From assembly GCA_017627955.1 (NCBI GenBank), contig JAGAFU010000041.1:124001-188000 (forward strand): 64,000 bases of DNA, in the 5' to 3' direction. Of this stretch, positions 34,920 to 43,613 are shown one piece after another; positions within the stretch are counted from its first letter, which is position 1; the number at the start of each line of letters is the position of its first letter. Source of the stretch: Bacteroidales bacterium. GTDB taxonomy: Bacteria > Bacteroidota > Bacteroidia > Bacteroidales > UBA932. The position numbers were made by a program, and so were the translations under genes. The notes beneath the pieces were generated by a model, which saw only the letters and a list, made by a program, of their open reading frames with translations, ran no database searches and was not told where the DNA came from.

Positions 34920-36769
34920 AAAGACTCAATCTCGTACGCAGGGTTCTGACCGTGGTCGCCCTGGGCTTCCTGGCCGCCTCGCCCACGTGGGGCCAGATTG
35001 ACGAGCAGTACAAAGATTACCGCGAGGTCTATCGTGACACTGTTGTCTCCAAGCCTCGGACCAGGATCCTGGCCCAGAGGGACACGCTCCTCGATCCCAG
35101 TAGGGTCGTGACTAACTCATTCAGTAAGAACTGGTTCGTCTATGGTACTGGCGGAATGCACACTTTCCGCGGTGACTACTCAAAGGATGGCGAGTTCAAA
35201 GGTACCCTGTCTCCAGACTGGGGCCTTGGTATCGGAAAGTGGTTCACTCCCGGGATCGCTCTCAAGATGGAGTTCCTGCGTTCCAGTTCACAGGGTTACA
35301 CCGAGTACATGAATGGTCATTACGGGTACGGCCCGGTTGTCGGAACCTACAACGGCAACGACTATCGCAAGATGAAGACCACCTGGTGGGATCTAAGCCT
35401 CTTGGCTTCTTTGAACCTCACCCGTCTCATCCTTGGTTATGAGGGGATGGACAGCCGCAAACATCTCGGCCAGTGGATGGTGAACCTTGGTATCGGTGGT
35501 ACGCATCATCTTGGATTTGCGAATAGCTACGGCTCAGACAATCTCTGGAGCGGCCATGCCGAACTCCAGTACAGCCAGTTCTTCAATCCCAAGAAGAGAT
35601 TCTCGCTCGATCTCAAGGCGAGGGGTCTTTTCTATCAGACCAATTTCGACCATGAGTCCGGAATGGAGAACAGGGTCGCCAAGAAGTTCGACTCGAACCT
35701 TGGACTTCATGCCGGCTTCACTTTCTACCTTGGCAAGGCCAGGAACAATGGATGGAACACCGGTTCCACGAGGATCTACCAGCAGGATTACCGCGAGCGT
35801 GAGATCCAGGTCCTGAAAGTCAAGGAGCAGGAAGTCGCCAAGAAGACCGGCAACCACGGGACACTTACCTTCTACGTGTTCTATCCGAACAACTACTCTG
35901 GACGTAATGACGCCCCGATCGTTCCTGGTGCCTCTGTCAATGCCATTGATTATCTCGCCGGTGGAATATTCACCTCGAAGAAATATGTCGACAATGACGC
36001 TGTCGCGGCCCGTCTGCGCAGTGGAGCCTCTCTCAATGGCCTCGCTGTCGAGGATCTCAAGACCGAGCGCGCTGACAAGGACTTCGAGATTGACTATGTC
36101 CCTCGTGGCTACGAGATGCTTGAGGGCACTCCGATGTCTCTCAGCCTCAAGGCTGATGACATGGCTGCTTTCCGCCAGAAAGCCGGATTCTACTACGCTC
36201 CTATCTATGATGGTCTCCACACTTGGAACTATCGTATTGACGATGCCACCCTTCGCCAGCAGTTGCTTAGCGGAGAGAACTACAAGGAGACCAACTCCTT
36301 CGGTCTGAACTCCCACTACGGACTCGGCACTGTCCGCCAGTACATGGATGTCGATGACGCCGATGAGCTTGTCAGTTTCGCTGACATGTACGCCGCCCTC
36401 AATTCCGACAATGGTTACATCGCCCAGTTCGCTGATCCCAAGACCGTCGCCAAGATCCGTGACATCGTCGACCGCGGCATCATGGTCCTCATCCAGGTCG
36501 AGGGTCTTGCCACGAGCCAGGACAACTATTCTGGTCAGGATGCCCAGAGGGTTGGACGCGAGAGGAATGCCGCCCTGTCCCAGAATCGTGCCGCCACCGT
36601 TATCCAGTGGCTCAACGACAAGGATGGCTTCAGGGATGTCGCTTCCCAGATCTTCCTTGTGGACAGCATGAACAATGGTATCCGTACCGTCAAGGACAAG
36701 AGTACACGTGGCCTCAACGCCAAGCTCAACCGTTGCGTCAAGGTCCGTATCCAGTACATGATCGACTAA
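34916..36769 (+). CDS. Outer-membrane beta-barrel protein with degenerate OmpA-like C-terminus
   Basis: A 617-residue protein with a signal peptide (to about residue 26, ending WG/Q). Residues 60-290 have alternating, aromatic-rich strands such as WGLGIGKWFTPGIALKMEFL and GLHAGFTFYLG, consistent with an outer-membrane barrel. The last 110 residues contain LSQNRAATVIQWL and LNRCVKVRIQYMID, recalling an OmpA peptidoglycan-binding domain but with the usual Asp/Arg pair not evident. Codon bias is extreme, suggesting high expression. It could be a structural or anchoring protein. The GT2 gene begins 13 bases after it. Confidence 0.75.
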   Translation: MKRLNLVRRVLTVVALGFLAASPTWGQIDEQYKDYREVYRDTVVSKPRTRILAQRDTLLDPSRVVTNSFSKNWFVYGTGGMHTFRGDYSKDGEFKGTLSPDWGLGIGKWFTPGIALKMEFLRSSSQGYTEYMNGHYGYGPVVGTYNGNDYRKMKTTWWDLSLLASLNLTRLILGYEGMDSRKHLGQWMVNLGIGGTHHLGFANSYGSDNLWSGHAELQYSQFFNPKKRFSLDLKARGLFYQTNFDHESGMENRVAKKFDSNLGLHAGFTFYLGKARNNGWNTGSTRIYQQDYREREIQVLKVKEQEVAKKTGNHGTLTFYVFYPNNYSGRNDAPIVPGASVNAIDYLAGGIFTSKKYVDNDAVAARLRSGASLNGLAVEDLKTERADKDFEIDYVPRGYEMLEGTPMSLSLKADDMAAFRQKAGFYYAPIYDGLHTWNYRIDDATLRQQLLSGENYKETNSFGLNSHYGLGTVRQYMDVDDADELVSFADMYAALNSDNGYIAQFADPKTVAKIRDIVDRGIMVLIQVEGLATSQDNYSGQDAQRVGRERNAALSQNRAATVIQWLNDKDGFRDVASQIFLVDSMNNGIRTVKDKSTRGLNAKLNRCVKVRIQYMID

Positions 36770-36782
36770 AGTTTCGGTGAGA

Positions 36783-37802
36783 ATGCTGGTAAGTGTAGTA
36801 ATACCAGTATTCAACACATCTCCTTATCTTCGTGAGTGTCTTGACTCAGTCTTGAGTCAGACACTCAACGATTTTGAGGTGATTTGTGTTGATGATGGTA
36901 GTTCAGACAACTCTTTGTCTATCCTTAGGGAATATGAGGCCAGGGATCAGAGGGTAAAGGTTGTGGCATTCCCCGAAAACAGGGGATTGTGTCAGGCCAG
37001 GAATGTGGGCATGGATACGGCATCGGGGGATTACACGTACCTTCTTGATTCGGATGACTGGCTGGAACCAACCTACCTTGAGGAACTTTACACCCATGCT
37101 GTCTCGACCGGACAGGACATAGTCATAAACAAGAAATGGCTTTTTGAATATGAGGATCCCTCCAAGAGAAAAGAGGGCGAAGTGTCTCCTTTCTTTAAAG
37201 ATGAACCCTCTTATTATGAACCGGCTTCTGTTTTGGCGAACAGTTTCTTCCCTGTCGTCTGGTGCCGGTTGTACAAGACTTCTTTCCTTCGGGAGAACAA
37301 TTTGCGGTTCCCGGAAGTGAAGAGCGCGGAGGATGTCTATTTCACATTCCTGACAGAAGTCCTTCAAAAGAAAAGTTACATTTTCAGCGGATCGTTCTAC
37401 CATTTCCGGCAGAGGAGCGGTTCGAACACCAGGAGACCTAGTCACATGTGGGATCACGTTGTGGCTTTCCGGTTTTTGCTAGACGAGTTCAGGCGGAGAG
37501 AGGTCCCTCCATCCGCGGCGCGCCGTTTCGCTTTTTGGGATGTCTATCTTAAGTTTGAGAACGAGGAGCAGTACAGTTTCGCTAAAGCGTATTTCGCGGA
37601 TGTGCTGCCGGATGTCAAGGCGGCGCCGTGGTTGTACTCTGTCAGTGATTGCTACACGATGATGTCGGTCTTGTCGTCGAAAAACTATAAAGCGTTCAAA
37701 AGGAAGAATATCTTTGGACTGTATTGGACATACAGGATCCAACTTCTCTTCCATTTGCGTTGGCCATCAGTGAAGGGGATATTGAATGGAGGCTGGAGCT
37801 GA
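36783..37802 (+). CDS. GT2 glycosyltransferase
   Basis: About 339 residues: VSVVIPVFNTSPYL, VDDGSSDNSLSIL, FPENRGLCQARN and LDSDDWLEP. It is the first of a family of closely similar GT2s in the window (36783, 41673, 43606, 45576, 48992, 53086, 60038) that share a VVWCRLYK...AEDVYF...YIF-x-G-x-FYH block. I chose the ATG at 36783 over a GTG two codons upstream. It overlaps the ParB-like gene by 17 bases, tying it to the kinase/nucleotidyltransferase group that follows. Confidence 0.92.
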   Translation: MLVSVVIPVFNTSPYLRECLDSVLSQTLNDFEVICVDDGSSDNSLSILREYEARDQRVKVVAFPENRGLCQARNVGMDTASGDYTYLLDSDDWLEPTYLEELYTHAVSTGQDIVINKKWLFEYEDPSKRKEGEVSPFFKDEPSYYEPASVLANSFFPVVWCRLYKTSFLRENNLRFPEVKSAEDVYFTFLTEVLQKKSYIFSGSFYHFRQRSGSNTRRPSHMWDHVVAFRFLLDEFRRREVPPSAARRFAFWDVYLKFENEEQYSFAKAYFADVLPDVKAAPWLYSVSDCYTMMSVLSSKNYKAFKRKNIFGLYWTYRIQLLFHLRWPSVKGILNGGWS

Positions 37803-38808
37803 TTCTTCTTCTACACTTGACTTAATCCACCCTTATTGGGTTAATCTTTTTCACCTGGATTCTTTGAAGGGCGAGGTTAAAACCGTGCCCGCCCGTAGCC
37901 TTCTTGGTCCATGGCGTTTTGGCTTGTTCGCCAAAATGGTCTACATCCGCCACCGTGATAGCCGGCCACATCTTGCCAAGAGGGTTTATCAGGAGAGCAT
38001 GAGATGTACGAATCCTTTGTGGAAAGAATATGGAAAAGAGAAGGAAAAAAACAGATTCCGCATATTCATTAAAGTTTTCAATGAGTTAATAGATACTTTC
38101 TCCAATAGTGGTTTTGATCCTGGAGAGTCCATTGTCCCTGTCGGAGCGGAAAGGCACATTATTGATGGTGAACATCGGGTCTCGACACTGGCCTTTTTTG
38201 ACAAGGAGGTTACTATCTGTGAATTCCCGGTCACGGGCATGTATAACTTAAAATACAGATTCTATAAGGATAGGGGAATGTCGGATTATTGCATGGATCT
38301 TACGGTTTACGAGAGTGCGGTTCTCCTTAAGAATTTGAGTGTGATTTGTTTATGGCCAGGAGAGCAATTTACCTCCCCTGATATGGCGGAGGAGCTATAT
38401 TCCAGGTCGTTCAACCTTGGCCGCAAAGCTTGTTCCATGTTGCGGTCGGCGATAGATCCCGGTTGGTCTGGCGAGGCGGCTGAGGGGGAGGTCCGTTTTG
38501 TGTTTTATCTTCCGCATGAGGCGGATCTTGCCGCTGTAAATGGGGTGAATAAGATCGTTTATGATCAGGATGAGGTTCTGCGCGTTTCACAACTTGTCCT
38601 GACTTGGAGCGGCAGGAGGAATTGGTACCATGGAGGCGGGATCGCGTGCTTGCTTCTTGCTCCCTGGGCGGTGGCCTGGGATAAGTTAAGATCCGATTTC
38701 TGTTTCATACGGTACAAGGTAAAGTTCATTCTGGCACGCTGGAACAATAAACACTGGATAGCTTTCTATAATAACCTTAAATCATTTTTCTGCGGTCATG
38801 GGAGTTGA
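37786..38808 (+). CDS. ParB/Srx-fold-like protein with DGEHR motif
   Basis: A 340-residue protein. SIVPVGAERHIIDGEHRVSTLAFF at 116-138 matches the ParB/sulfiredoxin nucleotide-binding core, with DGEHR at 127-131 in place of the DGHHR of SbnI/SerK free-serine kinases. The flanking regions are unlike chromosome-partition ParB: there is no helix-turn-helix, and the C-terminus has a hydrophobic stretch (GGGIACLLLAPWAVAWDKL). It overlaps the GT2 before and the nucleotidyltransferase after. A nucleotide-dependent kinase-like role in the tailoring set is a guess from the motif and neighbours. Confidence 0.55.
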   Translation: MEAGADSSSTLDLIHPYWVNLFHLDSLKGEVKTVPARSLLGPWRFGLFAKMVYIRHRDSRPHLAKRVYQESMRCTNPLWKEYGKEKEKNRFRIFIKVFNELIDTFSNSGFDPGESIVPVGAERHIIDGEHRVSTLAFFDKEVTICEFPVTGMYNLKYRFYKDRGMSDYCMDLTVYESAVLLKNLSVICLWPGEQFTSPDMAEELYSRSFNLGRKACSMLRSAIDPGWSGEAAEGEVRFVFYLPHEADLAAVNGVNKIVYDQDEVLRVSQLVLTWSGRRNWYHGGGIACLLLAPWAVAWDKLRSDFCFIRYKVKFILARWNNKHWIAFYNNLKSFFCGHGS

Positions 38809-40123
38809 TTTAAGTTCCGGACACGATAAAAAGTATATGCGGATGCTGTTTTGGGGCTCCGTGCTTTTGCTTTTTCTAACGGTTTGTTTTTTCGCTCTCC
38901 TTGGATGGATCCTGTCCTGGAAAGTCCTGGGATGGGTGATCCTTGTGATGTTGGCCCTCCTCCTGCTTCCTCTGGCGGTTTGCGCCCTTATACCATTCCA
39001 TCCGGAGGATGTTATCCTCACACAAGGGGACGAGGCCTTGGGCGATCTTGATCGCAGGCTTTTGAAGTTGGCTTTGGATGAAGGAACAACCCAAGGGGAC
39101 ATTGATGCGTTTGTCAAGGACTGGGACATCGAGGCCGCTCCGATAAGGAGTGTCATGTTAGTCGCTTACATCATGAAGACAAGACCTGACCTTGAGTTCC
39201 CGGCGACTATCTCCCCTCGTCTTAAAGGAGTGCTTTCTTTCTGCCGCTTCCAGAATCTCAAACGTGAGGCTCATCTAAGCAAGGTGGGAAAAGCCCTGAA
39301 CAAAGAGGGAATACCTTTCGCGATTCTTAAAGGCGGTGCGATGAAGGTTTACAGGCCGGACTTCCCGCGGTGGATGAACGACATTGATATTATTGTCCCT
39401 GAATCTTTCTATCGGAGGGTTGTGGATATCGTGATGGCTCTCGGCTACGACAAACCGATGGTGACTGACCATAGTGTGGACCTTCATCTGCCTGGTTCAG
39501 ACGAGGGGCTTCTGGATATTCATGACCGATTGGAAATGTTCACGGGAAAGGAGGAGGCCTTTAATGACGGCCTCTTCGTTCGCTCGCAAGAGGTGCCTAT
39601 GTTTTCAGTCACCGGTCTTTTGCCCAGCCCTGAGGACATGGTGTTCATCGCCCTTGTCAACCTCTACAAGAATCTCGCTAAAAATCAGACTCCTGAGAGC
39701 AGTCTGACAACTTTCTTTGACATGAAGTACCTTATTGCCAGGAAGCCTGATTTTGACTGGAGTATCGTGAAAGACAGCGCTAAGAAAACAGGTACAGAGT
39801 TCCAAATTTACTACTCCGTGGTTTTCTTGTCCTCGATTATTCCGGATGCCTTCCCTCCGATGCTTACCGAATCGGATCTTTCAGACAAGGAATTTGAAAA
39901 TCAGTTTGTTGACTTCCTGTTCAAGAGGGATGTATTGTCCAAGGCACGGGACTCGTTCTCCCAGACCTCTGTCGGAGCTTCGTTTCAAAAGGATTATAAT
40001 CCCATCGTATTCATGTGGGTGGGCCTTGTCTCCTTGCTGAAGCGGGTATTCTCCATCCGGGCCGTCAAAAAGACGCTTCTCATTTTACGTTATAGGTTAC
40101 TGTCAAATGTGAATCTCTCTTAG
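38798..40123 (+). CDS. NTP_transf_5-type nucleotidyltransferase with N-terminal membrane anchor
   Basis: A 441-residue protein. Two membrane segments (about 17-37 and 43-66) precede a soluble domain with LKGGAM (177-182), MNDIDIIV (193-200, aspartates 195 and 197) and VDLH (227-230). These are the signature positions of the uncharacterised nucleotidyltransferase family linked to RiPP clusters. In lasso peptide loci such enzymes accompany HprK-like kinases and extend a phosphate with sugars. The family is normally soluble, so the anchor is unusual. It lies directly before an HprK-like and a PqqD gene, which supports a shared pathway. Confidence 0.8.
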   Translation: MGVDLSSGHDKKYMRMLFWGSVLLLFLTVCFFALLGWILSWKVLGWVILVMLALLLLPLAVCALIPFHPEDVILTQGDEALGDLDRRLLKLALDEGTTQGDIDAFVKDWDIEAAPIRSVMLVAYIMKTRPDLEFPATISPRLKGVLSFCRFQNLKREAHLSKVGKALNKEGIPFAILKGGAMKVYRPDFPRWMNDIDIIVPESFYRRVVDIVMALGYDKPMVTDHSVDLHLPGSDEGLLDIHDRLEMFTGKEEAFNDGLFVRSQEVPMFSVTGLLPSPEDMVFIALVNLYKNLAKNQTPESSLTTFFDMKYLIARKPDFDWSIVKDSAKKTGTEFQIYYSVVFLSSIIPDAFPPMLTESDLSDKEFENQFVDFLFKRDVLSKARDSFSQTSVGASFQKDYNPIVFMWVGLVSLLKRVFSIRAVKKTLLILRYRLLSNVNLS

Positions 40124-40133
40124 TTGACTCCTT

Positions 40134-41237
40134 ATGGTAGTATCATTGAGAACTCCTTCGGCGGATTGTCGCATCAAGGCTTTAAAGAGTTATATAACAG
40201 AAACATTTACAAATGTAGATGTGTTCTATGTTAATCTTGGAGATTTACGAACTGTACGTATCAACTCTTTTTATCCTGGAACTTCGGGGATAATCGGGAG
40301 ACAGTTTAAACTGTCGCTTACAGCACCGGTGGATAATCCCGATGCGGTTATTTGGTTGTGGCGTGAGACCGGATGTAACGACTTTATATCCAGGGTCTTG
40401 AGAATCAAGGAAGACTATGATCCCCGTATGGGCGATTGGCATGAGGTTTTCCATTATAACGATAAGAAAGAGATGCTTCCGATGGCGTCAATTGACCCTG
40501 CGGGGAAATGGGGAATACACATCTCTTACAATAATGAATACTTCTTTGGCCTTGACGGGCTCGGACCTGAAACATGGTTCAAAGAAGGACATTATTTTGT
40601 TCAGGCTCTTTTCAGAATTCTGAACCTGCGTTCCTCCTCATTGGTTCATGGTGCTTGTGTCGGGCAGGACGGTGCCGGCGTTTTGCTATGTGCGAGGGGA
40701 GGTGGCGGGAAATCCACCTTGACGGTGAAAGCGTTGTTAAAAGGATTCGAATACGTCTCTGATGATTATTTGATTCTGGATTCGAGCGCCGGTAATCTTA
40801 ATGCTTCTCCTGTTTATTCTTTTGTGGCATTATCCCCAATCATGTATGAGGAGATGTATGATGATCTGAATAAAGCCCATTTCCTCGGGGTTAGTCCATG
40901 GAAAGGTAAATATGTGTTTGATATCTCTGGCTATGAGGATCAGTTTCGAAGGCATTATCCAGTGAAAGCGCTGCTATTCCCTGAGATAGATGTTGATTCG
41001 CCGAGGCCTTCGATCATTAAATGCTCGGCGGCTGAAAAAGGGAAGGCTATTGTTCAGATTGCTCATTCCACGTTGTCTCAAATGGGCTTCAAGGGTTTTT
41101 CCGGGAATCAGAAAGATTCCGAGTTTATTAGAAAAACAATACTTATGCTCAATGGATTGGAGTGTTTCCGTATTGTTCTCTCGAAGAATCTTGATGCTAA
41201 TGTTGATTGTTTGTCAAATTTTTTAAAACAGATATAG
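40134..41237 (+). CDS. HprK-like kinase homologue (long type, copy 1)
   Basis: A 367-residue protein. Residues 165-220 carry the HPr-kinase C-terminal core: LVHGACVG with His172, the P-loop ARGGGGKST (187-195) and SDDYLIL with Asp210-Asp211. The N-terminal 160 residues contain VNLGDLRTVRI and PDAVIWLWRE and are conserved in the two other long copies (47437, 51023), but do not look like the HprK N-domain. HprK homologues in peptide clusters phosphorylate serine on the precursor. Only 4 bases separate it from the PqqD gene, so the two probably work together. Confidence 0.82.
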   Translation: MVVSLRTPSADCRIKALKSYITETFTNVDVFYVNLGDLRTVRINSFYPGTSGIIGRQFKLSLTAPVDNPDAVIWLWRETGCNDFISRVLRIKEDYDPRMGDWHEVFHYNDKKEMLPMASIDPAGKWGIHISYNNEYFFGLDGLGPETWFKEGHYFVQALFRILNLRSSSLVHGACVGQDGAGVLLCARGGGGKSTLTVKALLKGFEYVSDDYLILDSSAGNLNASPVYSFVALSPIMYEEMYDDLNKAHFLGVSPWKGKYVFDISGYEDQFRRHYPVKALLFPEIDVDSPRPSIIKCSAAEKGKAIVQIAHSTLSQMGFKGFSGNQKDSEFIRKTILMLNGLECFRIVLSKNLDANVDCLSNFLKQI

Positions 41238-41241
41238 TATT

Positions 41242-41664
41242 ATGGAAAAGAAGTGTTATCGGTTAAACGAGGCGAAGATGTATGTGGACATTTCAGATGG
41301 TACCGCAATTATCATTAATTCTGTTACTGGCATTTATTTTGGCCTGAATTCTTTCGGAACAGTAGTTTTCGAGAGGATTCTTGATGGGGCCGCGATAGAG
41401 GATATCGCGATATTCGTGAAGCAAGTCCCGGGGGTTCCTGATAATTTTGACGATTCATTAGGTGTTTTCGTCAAATCTCTAATTGAGAATGAAATCATTA
41501 TCCCTCGTGATGATTATTCGTCCGTAACTGTTTCCATAGATGCGGAAGTGGCTGAGGCTGATGGTTTTGTGCCGATCTGCACTGCCTATCAGGATGTTCA
41601 GGAACTTCTTTTCGCCGATCCTATTCATGAAGTGGAGGAAGACGAGGGCTGGAAACCGGAATAG
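41242..41664 (+). CDS. PqqD-domain protein with conserved C-terminal tail (copy 1)
   Basis: A 140-residue protein. Residues 1-95 have the PqqD/RRE pattern: ISDGTAIIINSVTGIYFGLNSFGTVVF, then a helix and a final beta-helix unit. Residues 96-114 are a linker. Residues 115-140 hold a tail with DVQELLFADPIH and GWKPE. PqqD domains bind leader peptides for RiPP enzymes, but no precursor, cyclase or radical SAM gene is beside it. The tail is 20 of 26 identical to that of the second copy, more conserved than the domain itself. It lies 4 bases after an HprK-like gene and 8 bases before a double GT2. Confidence 0.82.
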   Translation: MEKKCYRLNEAKMYVDISDGTAIIINSVTGIYFGLNSFGTVVFERILDGAAIEDIAIFVKQVPGVPDNFDDSLGVFVKSLIENEIIIPRDDYSSVTVSIDAEVAEADGFVPICTAYQDVQELLFADPIHEVEEDEGWKPE

Positions 41665-41672
41665 AGTTACTC

Positions 41673-43613
41673 ATGCCAGCGATTTCGGTTATTATTCCAG
41701 TTCATAACTCGGAGAGTTTTCTTGAGCGGTGTTTAGATTCCGTTTTTAGACAGACACTCTCCGATTTGGAGATCGTGTGTGTAGATGATGCTTCAACGGA
41801 TGGTTCTGCGGCTATTCTGTCAAAGATAGCATCGGAAGATTCTCGTTTGCGCGTTATCTCTCTTGACGAGAATGTCGGGGCTGGGTTGGCCAGGAATGAA
41901 GGGCTTGAAGTGTCCCGGGGAGACTATGTCTTTTTCCTTGATTCTGACGACTGGATGGATCCTGATTACTTGGAGTCTATGTATTCACATGCTTTGGCAA
42001 CAGGACAGGATGTCGTCGTCAACGCGAATTATATCGAGGAGTTCGCGGATCAGTCAATCAGCAAGAAAAGCGGGCGTTTCCGGTTTGTCAAAGAAGGAGA
42101 AGGTTATTATCCGCCGTATCAAGTGCAGAGAAGATTTATGTGTTCTCTATGGACAAGGCTTTACCGGAGAGGTTTCCTTAACGACAATAATATCCGATTC
42201 CTACCAGGAAAAGGTGGGGGAGAAGATGTGTATTTCGTGGGATTGGCGGAGATGCTACAAGAAAAAAGTTTTATTTTCTGCGGACCATTCTACCATTACT
42301 ATAATGCTGAAGGATCATTAAGCAGGAGTCAGAACATCTGGTTCCAGTGCTTCAAGTATTATAAGGCACTTTATGAGGAATTAAAAGACCGGTCAAGGCC
42401 ACTGGATACGATCCAGGTTTTTTTTATGAGGCGTTCGAACCTTGACACTCAATCAAAGTATGATGAGGTTCGTGAATTCTTGTTGGAAGTTTCAGATTTG
42501 ATTCGCTCTAATCCTCGTAAGTATGACTTTAGCGATTTGGTTTTTGTGGATTCTGTCTTGGAGTGTCGTGATTTGGAGGATTTCAAAGCCAATTATAAAA
42601 GCAACTATATAGTTTCATTTGTCAAGCGCCACGCTAGTTTCAAGAAGAGCGTCTCTCAAATTAAGTGTTCACCATCCATTTCCGTTATTATTCCAGTTTT
42701 TAATACCGAGGCCTGGCTTGACCGTTGTCTGGAATCTGTTCTTGGACAGTCTTTCCAGGATATTGAAGTTATCTGCGTCGATGACTGTTCGACAGATGGT
42801 TCATGGGAAGTTCTTCAGAAGTGGTCTGAGAAGGATAACCGGGTCATTATTATTAGTTTGCCGGAGAATCGAGGTGTCTCCGCCGCAAGGAATGCGGGTA
42901 TTGACGCCGCCAGGGCTCCTTATTTGGGGTTTGTTGACAGTGATGACACAGTAGATAAGTTTTTTTACGCGCGTTTATTGTCTGCGGCATTAAATGAAGG
43001 GAGCGACATAAGCAAGGGGAGGCATTTGAACTATGATCCTATTTCTGATCGAACATACCAACAGGATGTTTTCGATCTGAATGACAAGATTCGGGGACAT
43101 AAGGCATGGTTCTATTTCTCTTTCTACTCGGCACTATACAAGACGGAGTTTATTCGTGGAAATGATTTGCGGTTCATGGAGGGTTTATCCCATTTCGAGG
43201 ATCCTATTTTCTCAATAAAAGCCGCGATTCGGGCGAACAAAATCGCGGTAGTGGATAATGCCGATTATTATTATACTCAAAGGCCAGACTCGATGATGCG
43301 AGGCGGTTTTACAAAGCGGCACGTCTCGGATTTGCATACCGCAGCTCAGAGCATTTTGGATATTCTTGAAAATGAACGAGTTAGTGATGATCACTATAGG
43401 ATAGTCTATTCTTTCTTGACTAGGGAATTGATTGGGTGGTGCGAGAAACTGTTTGTTGATGATTCAATAACGACAGAGGCTGCATTAGCGCTTGTTGATT
43501 TGATTCACAGATGTCGGGATCCTCATAAGTTCATTCCTTTCTATTTCTTAGACAAAAAACAAGATTCGATGAAGATAGCCATTAAGGCTGTGAGGAAGAA
43601 AACCAATGCCTAA
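41673..43613 (+). CDS. Two-domain GT2 glycosyltransferase
   Basis: A 646-residue protein with two GT-A GT2 units in tandem. Unit 1 (1-about 325) has ISVIIPVHNSESFL, VDDASTDGS and FLDSDDW. Unit 2 (from residue 334) repeats ISVIIPVFNTEAWL, VDDCSTDGS, GVSAARNAG and VDSDD. Unit 1 belongs to the GT2 family that recurs through this part of the window. Tandem GT2 proteins often make alternating linkages, like chondroitin or hyaluronan synthases, though this one has no membrane helices. It follows the PqqD gene by 8 bases and overlaps the next GT2. Confidence 0.92.
   Translation: MPAISVIIPVHNSESFLERCLDSVFRQTLSDLEIVCVDDASTDGSAAILSKIASEDSRLRVISLDENVGAGLARNEGLEVSRGDYVFFLDSDDWMDPDYLESMYSHALATGQDVVVNANYIEEFADQSISKKSGRFRFVKEGEGYYPPYQVQRRFMCSLWTRLYRRGFLNDNNIRFLPGKGGGEDVYFVGLAEMLQEKSFIFCGPFYHYYNAEGSLSRSQNIWFQCFKYYKALYEELKDRSRPLDTIQVFFMRRSNLDTQSKYDEVREFLLEVSDLIRSNPRKYDFSDLVFVDSVLECRDLEDFKANYKSNYIVSFVKRHASFKKSVSQIKCSPSISVIIPVFNTEAWLDRCLESVLGQSFQDIEVICVDDCSTDGSWEVLQKWSEKDNRVIIISLPENRGVSAARNAGIDAARAPYLGFVDSDDTVDKFFYARLLSAALNEGSDISKGRHLNYDPISDRTYQQDVFDLNDKIRGHKAWFYFSFYSALYKTEFIRGNDLRFMEGLSHFEDPIFSIKAAIRANKIAVVDNADYYYTQRPDSMMRGGFTKRHVSDLHTAAQSILDILENERVSDDHYRIVYSFLTRELIGWCEKLFVDDSITTEAALALVDLIHRCRDPHKFIPFYFLDKKQDSMKIAIKAVRKKTNA

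Noticed and set aside
35534..36817. A 427-codon open frame on the - strand opposite the OmpA-like gene
   Set aside because: Its sequence is low-complexity (Val/Leu/Asp/Gly/Ile-rich) and mirrors the strong codon bias of the sense gene, which has a signal peptide and family features. It is a shadow frame.
37786..38808. Chromosome-partition ParB
   Set aside because: There is no ParA gene, no helix-turn-helix region and no parS-like inverted repeat that I could see; only the nucleotide-binding core resembles ParB.
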